Of a DNA stretch of 64,000 bases, positions 20,008 through 28,115 are shown piece by piece. Source of the DNA: Corallococcus terminator. GTDB lineage: Bacteria > Myxococcota > Myxococcia > Myxococcales > Myxococcaceae. The position numbers and the translations under genes were made by a program. The stretch is from NCBI RefSeq assembly GCF_003611635.1, contig NZ_RAVZ01000008.1, positions 1 to 64,000 of the forward strand. Direction: 5' to 3'. Numbering within the stretch: the first letter of the stretch is position 1; the number at the start of each line of letters is the position of its first letter. Below the pieces are notes generated by a model that worked only from the letters and a program-made list of their open reading frames with translations, had not been told where the DNA came from and ran no database searches.

Positions 20008-21843
20008 CTATTCGGGGCGCTGGTAGACGATGACCTGCGGCGTTTCGTCCAGGTACAGCCCGGTGACGGGCGTGCGCGTGCCGAAGGCCTGCCACGTGAG
20101 GAACTCGTGCTCGCGAAACTCCTGGTGGTACTGGTACGCGACGATGTCCGCGTCGAACGGGCTGTTCACCGCTCGCACGTCAGGACGCAGCATGCCGTTG
20201 CGCTGGTAGTCGCGGAACGAGAAGCCGTTCACCTCGTGCAGGTAGACACGCGCGCCCGGCTTCGCATGCGCGTTGATCCACGGCAGCACGCCGGTGACGT
20301 GGCTGGACCAGAACTGCCGCTGCATGCCCAGCGTCGCCGCCCCCGCCTGTCCCCCCGCCAGCTCTGAATATGCCGCCGTGCCGTACGGAAACACGTGCAC
20401 GAGCGCCAGCAGCGCGGGCAGCAGCAGCAGCGCGAACACCGGCACCGTCACCGCGAACGAAGGCAGGGAAGGGCGCCGCGTCTTCAGCACCTCCCACAGC
20501 GCGAAGCATCCGCGCGCCACCGCCGCGCCCGCGAGCATGCCCAGGAAGGGCATGGACGGAAACCAGTGCTTCACGCCGCCGAAGTGCGGCACCTGCGGGT
20601 GGCTGATGACGAGCATGGACGTCACCGCGTTGACGCCCACCAGGGCTTCGGTGGCGGTGGGCATCCGCACCCAGTCGCGCGTGCGCGCGCTCAGGCTCAA
20701 GAGCGCACGGCCCGCGAGCGCGAGGAACCCAGTCACCATGGGCGCGAAGAGGCTGGTGGGCACCGTCAGCGCCGTCTTCACGATGACGTAGGTGAGCGGG
20801 AAGGGCGGCCCGCGCATCAGCGTGCCCAGGTAGAACCAGGCGTAGTGGTTGTGCGTCGCGTGGAAGGCCAGGTACCACGCGGTGCGGTCCACCGGCGCGT
20901 GCCACAGGTAGGGCCAGTGCAGGTAGAAGAGCACGGGGCCCAGCACCGCCATCGCGGCCACCGGCACCAGGGCCCGCGTGACGGGCAGGCTCACCGGAGC
21001 CAGGTCGCGCAAGAGCCACACGCTGCCCACCGCGAGCCCCACGAAGAACAGCGTGTGCGGGCTCAGCAGCAGGAACTTCTTCTGGAACGCCTCGCCCCCG
21101 CCGAGCGCGACGAGCAGCAGGCCGTAGAGCACCGCCACCGCCGCGAACAGGGCCACGAAGCGCCCCAGCCGCACGCGGGCCTCCGGCGCGCCTTCGCTCG
21201 CGGTCCACGCTCTCCACAGCGCGAACGGCGTCAGCACGAACGGCAGGAACAGTGCGTTGTGCTTGGTGGCGAGCGCCAGTCCGAACGCCACGCCGCACGC
21301 GATGCCCCAGCGGGTGTCCTCCAGCGCGCGCCAGAAGCAGTACACGACGAGCAGCCACATCGCGGCCACCGGCATGTCGAAGCACGCCAGCTCCGCGTTG
21401 AAATACTGCCGGGGCACCAGCAGGAAGGAGAGGGCGGCGAACATGCCCGCGGTGCGGCCGTACAGCGCGCTGCCGAAGAGGAAGCACAGCGCGGGCACCA
21501 GCGCCGCCATCGCGAACGCGGGGATGCGGAAGGCCACCGCGTCGCGCAGGCCCAGGCCGTCGTGGAAGAGCATGTGGCTCAACCCGAACAGCGTCTTCAT
21601 CAGCACCGGGTGCTCGTGGTTGTAGTCCCACGCGCGCACGATGGCGCTGTCGGTGAACGCCTGCGCGGGCGCGCGCACGAGCAGCCGGAACCAGCTCGCG
21701 TAGCCCTCCGCCGCCGCGAAGTAGACGCTCTCGTCGCGCGTGAAGCCCACCGCGGCCTCGGTGCTCCACAGCGCCGCGAACGCCAGCGCCCACAGCACCC
21801 AGGCCACGAGCTTCTCATCGCGCGTCGCCGCCCGGCCCGTCAT
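20008..21843 (-). CDS. PMT/ArnT-like membrane glycosyltransferase (GT39/GT83 type)
   Basis: 611-residue polytopic membrane protein resembling dolichyl-phosphate-mannose or ArnT-type glycosyltransferases. After the first helix (residues 12-28) comes TRDESVYF, the acidic Asp-Glu motif of the first periplasmic loop. HEHPVLMKTLFG and about 11-12 hydrophobic segments follow, with a C-terminal soluble part (about 510-611) holding YLHEVNGFSF. The donor is probably a polyprenyl-phosphate sugar and the acceptor unknown. The ATG at 21843 overlaps the stop of the preceding gene (ATGA), so translation is coupled. A longer upstream frame is only the shadow of that neighbour. Confidence 0.85.
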   Translation of the reverse strand: MTGRAATRDEKLVAWVLWALAFAALWSTEAAVGFTRDESVYFAAAEGYASWFRLLVRAPAQAFTDSAIVRAWDYNHEHPVLMKTLFGLSHMLFHDGLGLRDAVAFRIPAFAMAALVPALCFLFGSALYGRTAGMFAALSFLLVPRQYFNAELACFDMPVAAMWLLVVYCFWRALEDTRWGIACGVAFGLALATKHNALFLPFVLTPFALWRAWTASEGAPEARVRLGRFVALFAAVAVLYGLLLVALGGGEAFQKKFLLLSPHTLFFVGLAVGSVWLLRDLAPVSLPVTRALVPVAAMAVLGPVLFYLHWPYLWHAPVDRTAWYLAFHATHNHYAWFYLGTLMRGPPFPLTYVIVKTALTVPTSLFAPMVTGFLALAGRALLSLSARTRDWVRMPTATEALVGVNAVTSMLVISHPQVPHFGGVKHWFPSMPFLGMLAGAAVARGCFALWEVLKTRRPSLPSFAVTVPVFALLLLPALLALVHVFPYGTAAYSELAGGQAGAATLGMQRQFWSSHVTGVLPWINAHAKPGARVYLHEVNGFSFRDYQRNGMLRPDVRAVNSPFDADIVAYQYHQEFREHEFLTWQAFGTRTPVTGLYLDETPQVIVYQRPE

Positions 21844-22790
21844 GGACGCACCCCCACCGCCGGCTCCAGCGCCATCACGTCCAGGCACACCTGCCGCGAC
21901 TCCGCGTTGTCCGCCTGCACCCAGACCTTCACCGTACGCGCGGGCCCGGGCGGCAACACCACCTCCGCCTTCTGCACGCCCTCGCGGCCCGGAGGAATGG
22001 GCACGTCCAGCAGCCGCTGGCCGCTGGCCGCGTCGTCCACGCCCAGGTACGCGGTGCTCAACCGTGGATCCTTCGGGTGCGCGAACTCGAAGATGATGCC
22101 GCCCTCCATGCGCAGGCCCATGCCTGAGGGGACGCCGTCGAACTCCGCCACCAGCCGCTGCGCTCCGCCGGGCGCGTGCATCCAGAGGCAGTGCCGGGGC
22201 TCGTAGAGGATTTCGTGCCACTCCGGCGCGACGTACAGGTGCGGCGGGCCGGGGCAGCGGTGCACGCGCCCGTCGAAGGGACAGTCCGTGCGCGACCCGT
22301 TCGGCTGCTCCAGGTACACGCGCGCGCGGCTCGCGGCCTCGGAGGCCACCCAGTGCCGGGGGCGGTAGCGGCCGTTCTCGTAGAGGCGCAGGGACAGCGT
22401 GCCCATGCGCGCTTCGGCCCCCAGCGCCTTGCGTCCGGGGAGGAAGGCCGCGTCGAACGCGCCGACATCCGAGCGGGGCAGCTCCGGCTGGCCCAGCACC
22501 CAGAGGCGCGGGTGTTCGCTCAGGTCCGCCTTGTCGGAGTCGAGCCAGCCATGCACGGGCAGGTTGGGAGGCACGAAGAGCCGGGCGCGCTCGGTCCACC
22601 AGGGGAACAGCAGCACGCCGTCCCCGGGACGCGCGTCGCGGGCCAACACTTCCGCCACGGCGCGCTCATCCGCGTCCGTGGGCAGCCGGCCCGGCAGCCT
22701 CAGTTGGAAGACGAGGCACAGGAGCGCGACGAGCAGCAGGCCCCCCAGCTCCGCGAGGGGCAGGGCGCGCAGGAGCCTAGGACTTGGCAA
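21840..22790 (-). CDS. Membrane-anchored protein with beta-rich C-terminus, partner of PMT-like gene
   Basis: 316-residue protein of unknown family. One N-terminal transmembrane helix (about 12-30, LGGLLLVALLCLVF) precedes a soluble segment with GVLLFPWWTERARLF (about 58-72), which resembles the C-terminal part of PMT-like enzymes. A C-terminal beta-sandwich-like region with repeated Val/Glu strands follows. Two Cys pairs are possible. The frame opens with TTG at 22790, 14 bp inside carG; a downstream start is possible. The stop overlaps the PMT-like start, so the two products may form a glycosyltransferase complex. Confidence 0.68.
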   Translation of the reverse strand: MPSPRLLRALPLAELGGLLLVALLCLVFQLRLPGRLPTDADERAVAEVLARDARPGDGVLLFPWWTERARLFVPPNLPVHGWLDSDKADLSEHPRLWVLGQPELPRSDVGAFDAAFLPGRKALGAEARMGTLSLRLYENGRYRPRHWVASEAASRARVYLEQPNGSRTDCPFDGRVHRCPGPPHLYVAPEWHEILYEPRHCLWMHAPGGAQRLVAEFDGVPSGMGLRMEGGIIFEFAHPKDPRLSTAYLGVDDAASGQRLLDVPIPPGREGVQKAEVVLPPGPARTVKVWVQADNAESRQVCLDVMALEPAVGVRP

Positions 22791-23289
22791 GACGGATCTT
22801 CTGCTCGCTCTTTTCGCGGCAGAAGGTGCAGAAGATGTGGTCGCCCTGGTTGAAGGACGGCGTCCAGGGTGGGTACATCGAGCAGCGCGGATCCAGGCAG
22901 TGGTGCAGCTCCCAGAGCGTGCCCAACTGGTGCAGCGCGTGGCGCGCGATGGGCTTGAAGTCCTTCTCCAGGTCCTTGAAGGGCGCGATGGTCAGCACCG
23001 CCCGGTCCTTGCCATAGCGGGCGAAGCCCGTCGTCGGGGCCTTGCCGCTGAGCAGCTCGCGGTCCTTCAGCTTGCGCGAGGTGAGCAGCAGCACCTTGTC
23101 GTCCTTGTAGGCCCGGACGCCCTTCACCTCATCCAGCAGCTTCTCCGCGTCCAGGGGTTCGGACATGCCTGCGGGGAGCTCCGCGGCGCCGCTGTGCTCG
23201 CTGCCCACGCCGAAGGCCGTGTAGAGCGTGCGGTTGAACTTGGCGAGCTGCTTGTCGTCGAAAGGGTCCAGCGTCACGACGCGAATCAC
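22777..23289 (-). CDS. carG: CarG, archaemetzincin-like zinc-binding partner of CarD
   Basis: 170-residue protein matching CarG of Myxococcus xanthus, which works with CarD to activate ECF-sigma promoters for light-induced carotenogenesis and development. The archaemetzincin zinc region is visible near residues 117-160: ARHALHQLG, then HHCLDPRCSM, then CTFC. In proteases of this family the first motif is HExxHxxG; here RH replaces HE, so the catalytic Glu is missing and no peptidase activity is expected. The start is GTG at 23289 with GAGGTG upstream. It lies 92 bp downstream of carD on the same strand, and its 3' end overlaps the next gene by 14 bp. Confidence 0.87.
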   Translation of the reverse strand: MIRVVTLDPFDDKQLAKFNRTLYTAFGVGSEHSGAAELPAGMSEPLDAEKLLDEVKGVRAYKDDKVLLLTSRKLKDRELLSGKAPTTGFARYGKDRAVLTIAPFKDLEKDFKPIARHALHQLGTLWELHHCLDPRCSMYPPWTPSFNQGDHIFCTFCREKSEQKIRLAKS

Positions 23290-23381
23290 GGGGCGTCACC
23301 TCGGCGGGAAGGCCCTCGCGGTGCCGGGCGCGCGCAACGGACGCGACGCAGGCGGCCGGGAGGGCCGGAAGGTTTAGCGGT

Positions 23382-24353
23382 TCACTCGCCTTCGGGCGGC
23401 TTGGCCTTGGGCGGGCGGCCGCGCTTCTTGGGCGCGGCGGGTTCCGCGGGTTCGGCACCCTCGGGCGGCTTGGCCTTGGGCGGACGACCGCGCTTCTTCG
23501 GGGCGGCGGGTTCAGCGGCGCTGTCCGCCGTCACTTCCGGCTTCGGCTTGGGCGGACGGCCGCGCTTCTTGGGCGCCGCGGGCTCGCCACCTTCGTCGGC
23601 GGGCTTGGCCTTGGGCGGACGGCCGCGCTTCTTGGGCGCATCGTCGGAGCCCTCCTCGCTGGCTTCGCCTTCTTCTTCCGAACCTTCCTCGGAGGACTCC
23701 TCCTCGGGCTCGGCCGGCGGCTCCTCGTCCGAGGGCAGGTCCAGCTCTCCGCCCTCCAGCCCCATGAGGTCGCCGTCGAGGTCCATGTCGTCCTCTTCGC
23801 CTCCGGGCCGGGCGAACTCGGCGGCGGTGCGCTTGGGGCGCTCGCGACCGGGCGGGAAGAGGACGATGTCGATGGAGTCCTCCGCGTTGGCCTCGGCGGT
23901 GCCGAGCGCGGCGGCGACTTCCGACACCAGCAGGTGCCGGGCGTTGTCGTAGAGCTCACGCTCCTTGGTGGGCAGTGGACGCAGCTCGCTCAGGACCTGG
24001 AGGCCCTTGACGACCTCCGCCAGGCCCAGGATTCCGCCCTGGGTCATGCGATCCAGGTTGGTGCGCGCGCGTTGCTTCCAATCCAGGTCGGCCTTGTCGC
24101 TGTCCGAGCGCAGGAACGCGTAGATCTCTTCCACGTCGGCGACGCTCGCGACCTTGCGCACGCCAATGGAGATGATCTTGCCTTCCGGCACCATGACGAC
24201 GGCGCCGTCTTCCTCCCGGCGCATGGTGACGAACGTGAGCTTCTGCCCCGCCACCTCCTTCACGTCGATGGCGGCAACGCGACAGACCCCCTGGTTGGGG
24301 TAGACGACCCGGTCTCCAACCTGGAGCTGGAGTGCAGCGGACCCTTCTGGCAT
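23382..24353 (-). CDS. carD: CarD global transcriptional regulator (CdnL-like domain plus HMGA-like tail)
   Basis: 323-residue CarD. The N-terminal CarD/CdnL/TRCF domain (about 8-165; QVGDRVVYPNQGVCRV, VMVPEGKI) contacts RNA polymerase beta and CarG. A highly acidic stretch (about 205-255) follows, then four AT-hook units KKRGRPPK (about 258-320) that bind the minor groove of AT-rich DNA. This arrangement is the hallmark of myxobacterial CarD, which acts in light response and fruiting-body development. The start MPEGSAALQ at 24353 matches the family N-terminus; an in-frame start 54 nt upstream adds non-conserved residues. It is upstream of carG in a probable operon. Confidence 0.95.
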   Translation of the reverse strand: MPEGSAALQLQVGDRVVYPNQGVCRVAAIDVKEVAGQKLTFVTMRREEDGAVVMVPEGKIISIGVRKVASVADVEEIYAFLRSDSDKADLDWKQRARTNLDRMTQGGILGLAEVVKGLQVLSELRPLPTKERELYDNARHLLVSEVAAALGTAEANAEDSIDIVLFPPGRERPKRTAAEFARPGGEEDDMDLDGDLMGLEGGELDLPSDEEPPAEPEEESSEEGSEEEGEASEEGSDDAPKKRGRPPKAKPADEGGEPAAPKKRGRPPKPKPEVTADSAAEPAAPKKRGRPPKAKPPEGAEPAEPAAPKKRGRPPKAKPPEGE

Positions 24354-24431
24354 GGCCCCCTCGTGGGCGGGTGTGATGAGCACCGAAGCGAGCGCCGGTC
24401 GTAGCACCGTGCCCCGCCGGATGCCACGAGA

Positions 24432-24647
24432 TTACCGGGGAAGCTTTGTCATCCGGGCGCCATTGCGCCGTGCTTCCAACAACTTGCCCATCACCTCGTG
24501 CGCCTGGGCGTCCAGGACAGCGTCGATCTGGGCATCGGTCGGCCCCTCGTCCGCCATGCTTCCGGGTTGGGCATCCACGCGGGTGGAAAGTCCCACCGTC
24601 GCCACCACCGCGATTCCAAGCGCCAGCACCGCCGTCAGCTTCTTCAT
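24432..24647 (-). CDS. Small secreted protein, unknown function
   Basis: 71-residue protein. Residues 1-26 form a clear Sec signal peptide (MKKLTAVLALGIAVVATVGL...VDA, cleavage before QPG). The mature ~45 residues are acidic then basic and mostly helical (TDAQIDAVLDAQAHEVMGKLL, then RRNGARMTKLPR). GGAGG lies seven bases before the ATG. It sits 78 bp upstream of carD on the same strand and could share its transcript. No family is recognised. Confidence 0.72.
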   Translation of the reverse strand: MKKLTAVLALGIAVVATVGLSTRVDAQPGSMADEGPTDAQIDAVLDAQAHEVMGKLLEARRNGARMTKLPR

Positions 24648-24760
24648 GAGCGTCCTCCGTTGCGGCCCAGGGTAGGGGCGACGCCCGGATGATCAATTTT
24701 TCGGCAACAGCTCGCCTGTGCCCTGTAGCGGCCCGTGGCGCCCTGGCTCGGGAGCCCGCG

Positions 24761-26974
24761 CTACTGGTGCAGCGGTGCCACCGGCGTGACTTCCAGCGTG
24801 AGGCCGCCGGTGTTGTCGTCCGGGTCGTCGTCCGGGAACGCGAGCCGCAGCCAGCGCGCGCCCCGGATCACCGTGGGCCGGTTGACCTCCAGCACCTCCA
24901 GCGTGCCGGGCGCGGTGATGGGGGACTCCCCGTCGCCGTGCAGCGCGAGTACCTGCTCCACCGCGCCGCCGCCGAAGCCCCGCGTGCGCGCCGGTTCCGA
25001 GGGCGCGCGCACGACGACGCGGTAGGTGGTGGTCGGATCCAGCTCCCGCAGCGTGAAGCCCTGGTGGGGCGGCAGGGAGACCGCGTGGCGCTGAGCGTCC
25101 AGCAGCAGGGTGGTGATGGCGCCGCTGGCCTGCTCGCGCACGTGCACGTGGAGGGCGCCGCGGTTGTCGTACGGGCGGCCGTCCCACAGGAACACGTAGA
25201 GGACGGAGGCGTTCTGCACCAGCACCTCGTCCGCGCCCACCACGCCGAAGCTGTCTCGGGCGGGCAGCGCCGCGCCGCCTTCCAGGAAATAGGCCGCCTG
25301 GCCCACCGGCATGGGTCCACCCAGAGACACATGCCCGTTCGCGCGCAGGCCGTACGTGCGGGATGGATCCAACCGCATGCGCGCGGCGGCGGAAGGCGGC
25401 ACGCGGAAGGCATGCGCGTCGGCGCTGAGCAGGAAGGGCCCGCCGGAGGAGTAGCGGGCGTCGGGCGATTCGAGGCGGGCGAGGGACCGCGCCGCGGCCG
25501 GGCGCTTCGGCGTCAGGCGGGCGTGGACCGCGAGCGTGGTGCCGCGCTCCGCCTTCACGCGCTGGTTCCAGGGCACCATGCCCGGCATCGACACCTCCAG
25601 CATGTGTTCGGCGTCCGCCTGGAGCTGGGTGACGAGCAGGGGCGTCGTCTCCTTCAGCTCCCGGCCGTCCACGCGGATGGTGGCGCCCGGGGGCGAGGAG
25701 CTGAGCTCCACCGCGAACGAATTGGTGCCCCCCACGAGCAGGCCCATCCACATGGCCAAGAGCGCGCCCAGCACCGGGGCGCCGCGCAACGCCCAGCCGC
25801 GCAGCGTGCGTTGCCACGCGAGCGGCGGAGGCGACGACGGGCCTTGCGAGGGCAGGGGCTGCGGGGGCAGTGGCTGCGTGATGACGTCGCCCCGGGGTTC
25901 CCCGTGAGGCGCGGGCGTGGGGTGCCGGGGCGCGTCCGGCGGCGTCTGCACCGGGGGCGGTTCCGCGACGCCGCTCCAGCGGCCCACCTTGGCGATGAAC
26001 TCCCGGGGAAGCTGCACGGGCCGGCCGGCGTCCACCAGCTCCGGCTCGAAGAGGTAGCCCATGAAGTGGCCCAGCTCGCTCTGGGACACGTCCGGCGCGG
26101 TGACGTGGAGCTGCCGCGCCAGGGCCTCCGCGAAGGCCTGCGCGGTGGGGTAGCGCTGCTCCGGGCTGGTGGCCATCGCGGTGAGCAGGATGCGCTCCAG
26201 CGCGGCGGGGATGCCCGGCGTCCATTCGCGCGGACGGGCGAAGTCACCCTGGGAAATCTTGCGGAGCACCTCCGGCATCGGGCCTTCGAAGGGCCGGCGT
26301 CCGCAGAGCATCTCGTAGAGGACCGTGCCGGCGGCGAACACGTCGGTGCGCGCGTCCAGTGGCTGGCCCCGGGCCTGCTCCGGCGCGAAGTAGATGTACT
26401 TGCCCTTGGCCGCGTCGTTCTTCGTCTCGCTGCGGCCGGCGAGCCGGGCCCTGGCGATGCCGAAGTCCACCAGCTTCACCTGACCCTCGTAGGACAGGAG
26501 CACGTTCTGCGGGCTGACGTCGCGGTGCACGATGTGCAGCGGCCGGCCGTTGTCGTCCAGCCGCGTGTGCGCGTACGCAAGGCCCCGCAGCATGTCGATG
26601 GCCACCAGCACCGCCAACGGCGGCGGCAGCGCGGAGAGGCCCTTGTCCCGTGCCCGGCGCATCACGTGCGAGAGCGGATGGCCGTCCACCCACTCCATCG
26701 CGAGGAAGTACTCGCCCTCCACCTCGCCGAAGTCGAAGATCTGCGCGATGTTGCCGTGCGACAGCCCCAGCGCGATGCGCGCCTCGTTGATGAACATCGA
26801 CACGAACGCGCTGTCGTCCGCGTAGCCGGGAAGGATCTTCTTGATGACCACCGGCTTCGTGATGCCCGCCACCGCCGTCATCCGGGCGCGGTAGATCTCC
26901 GCCATGCCGCCCGTCGCGATGCGCTCGAGCAGTTTGTACTTTCCGAACTGGAGGCCCGCGGAAGGCTGCGGCAC
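24761..26974 (-). CDS. Membrane Ser/Thr protein kinase with PEGA domain
   Basis: 737-residue Hanks-type kinase. Gly-rich loop IATGGMAEIYRA, Lys in VVIKKIL, catalytic HRDVSPQN (Asp about 152), DFG in VDFGIARA, and the activation segment up to the APE-like FAPEQARGQ form a complete catalytic domain (about 11-280). A Pro-rich juxtamembrane region is followed by one transmembrane helix (about 400-420), a PEGA domain (VELSSSPPGATIRVDGRE...), and a C-terminal beta-rich extracytoplasmic region. The GTG start at 26974 is preferred. The longer frame from ATG 27028 has A/T-rich third positions and its ATG overlaps the divergent gene's ATG, whereas AGGAG lies 11 nt before the GTG. Confidence 0.88.
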   Translation of the reverse strand: MPQPSAGLQFGKYKLLERIATGGMAEIYRARMTAVAGITKPVVIKKILPGYADDSAFVSMFINEARIALGLSHGNIAQIFDFGEVEGEYFLAMEWVDGHPLSHVMRRARDKGLSALPPPLAVLVAIDMLRGLAYAHTRLDDNGRPLHIVHRDVSPQNVLLSYEGQVKLVDFGIARARLAGRSETKNDAAKGKYIYFAPEQARGQPLDARTDVFAAGTVLYEMLCGRRPFEGPMPEVLRKISQGDFARPREWTPGIPAALERILLTAMATSPEQRYPTAQAFAEALARQLHVTAPDVSQSELGHFMGYLFEPELVDAGRPVQLPREFIAKVGRWSGVAEPPPVQTPPDAPRHPTPAPHGEPRGDVITQPLPPQPLPSQGPSSPPPLAWQRTLRGWALRGAPVLGALLAMWMGLLVGGTNSFAVELSSSPPGATIRVDGRELKETTPLLVTQLQADAEHMLEVSMPGMVPWNQRVKAERGTTLAVHARLTPKRPAAARSLARLESPDARYSSGGPFLLSADAHAFRVPPSAAARMRLDPSRTYGLRANGHVSLGGPMPVGQAAYFLEGGAALPARDSFGVVGADEVLVQNASVLYVFLWDGRPYDNRGALHVHVREQASGAITTLLLDAQRHAVSLPPHQGFTLRELDPTTTYRVVVRAPSEPARTRGFGGGAVEQVLALHGDGESPITAPGTLEVLEVNRPTVIRGARWLRLAFPDDDPDDNTGGLTLEVTPVAPLHQ

Positions 26975-27062
26975 GTTCGAATCGGCTCCTGATGGGAGTC
27001 CTTCGGGAAAACCGCGAGAAGCTATCATGAGGCCATTCAGACGCCCCGAGTGGAAAATTCCG

Positions 27063-27920
27063 GTGCACTCGCCCGCTCGCCCGCACCACGTCACTTCGTT
27101 GCTGCTCATCCTGTATGGCCTGCTGCTGGGCGGCTGTCGCGAAACGCCGCCTGCTCCCGTGTCCGTCCCCGCGAAGCCGCCCGTGGCCGCCCTGCCCGCC
27201 GCCCCCGTGACGCCCCGCGACGCGGGTACGTGGGCGGATGCGGTCATCGCGCCCGTGTCCGCGCCGGCCTTCGGTGAGCCCCTGCCTGAAGACGGCCTCC
27301 GGCTGGAAATGTCGGGCGAAGAGGTGCGACTGGGCGCGGAATCCTTCATGCCTGCCCGTGAACCGGAGGCCGCGCGGTTGGGGGAGCGGGTGCGGGGCCA
27401 GGACGTGCTCCTCGTCATCCGAGACGCCGACACGTTCCTCGTGCAGGTATCCGAGCTCCTGGCGGTGCTCCAGGCGAAGGCCGCCTCCGTGTGGCTCCAG
27501 CACCCGGACGCTCCGCTGGCCTACCGCGTGGTGCTGCGCGACGAGGAGGGGTTCCGCACGTGGTTGGCGGAGGTGGCGCCCGGAAAGCTGCGCATCATCC
27601 AGCGCGCGGACGGGTTCGAGCTGACGACGAGCGTGGGCAAGTTGCCGGGGCCGGACCGCAACGGCCCCACGGTGCCGGTGCGCGGCGGGAGCCAGGACAT
27701 CGCCACGCTCCGTCGGGAACTCACCCGGCTCAAGGGGCGCTTCACCACGTCCGAGGACGTGTGCCTCGTGCCGTCCTTCGGCACGGAGCTGGTGCAGGTG
27801 GCGCGGGCGCTCGGCGGTACGTATGTCGCGCCGGAGGAGCCGCTCTTCGACACGCTCTGCCTCGTCTATCCGCTCTCCCGACCGGCACCGTCGGGGGCTC
27901 GGGACGCGGGTTCCCCGTAA
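27063..27920 (+). CDS. Predicted lipoprotein, unknown function
   Basis: 285-residue lipoprotein with signal segment VTSLLLILYGLLLGGC, Cys at about residue 25 if GTG 27063 is the start. ATG 27027 is possible but its first codons lack coding bias. A Pro/Ala linker (about 26-70) leads into an alpha/beta domain (about 75-285) with no recognised family. It includes LLVIRDADTFLVQV and a Cys pair (EDVCLVPSFG, FDTLCLVY). It is divergent from the PEGA kinase across an 88-bp gap, which may hold both promoters. Its product could be a cell-envelope partner of that kinase, but this is only positional. Confidence 0.75.
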   Translation: MHSPARPHHVTSLLLILYGLLLGGCRETPPAPVSVPAKPPVAALPAAPVTPRDAGTWADAVIAPVSAPAFGEPLPEDGLRLEMSGEEVRLGAESFMPAREPEAARLGERVRGQDVLLVIRDADTFLVQVSELLAVLQAKAASVWLQHPDAPLAYRVVLRDEEGFRTWLAEVAPGKLRIIQRADGFELTTSVGKLPGPDRNGPTVPVRGGSQDIATLRRELTRLKGRFTTSEDVCLVPSFGTELVQVARALGGTYVAPEEPLFDTLCLVYPLSRPAPSGARDAGSP

Positions 27921-28115
27921 TCGAGGACAGTGCAGCCTCCCGCCCACCGACCGTGCTCGGGATGCTGTGGGCGTGGCGGCGCCCAGGGGCCGCATCCGCT
28001 TGAGGTGGCGCGCCCGTGCCGCTACTACCCCCCGCGTGTTGCGCGCTCTACTACAGTGCCGCGCCTTGGATTTTCGTTGGATACGGAGGGCGAAGTCCCT
28101 CCCCGGAGGTCGTAG

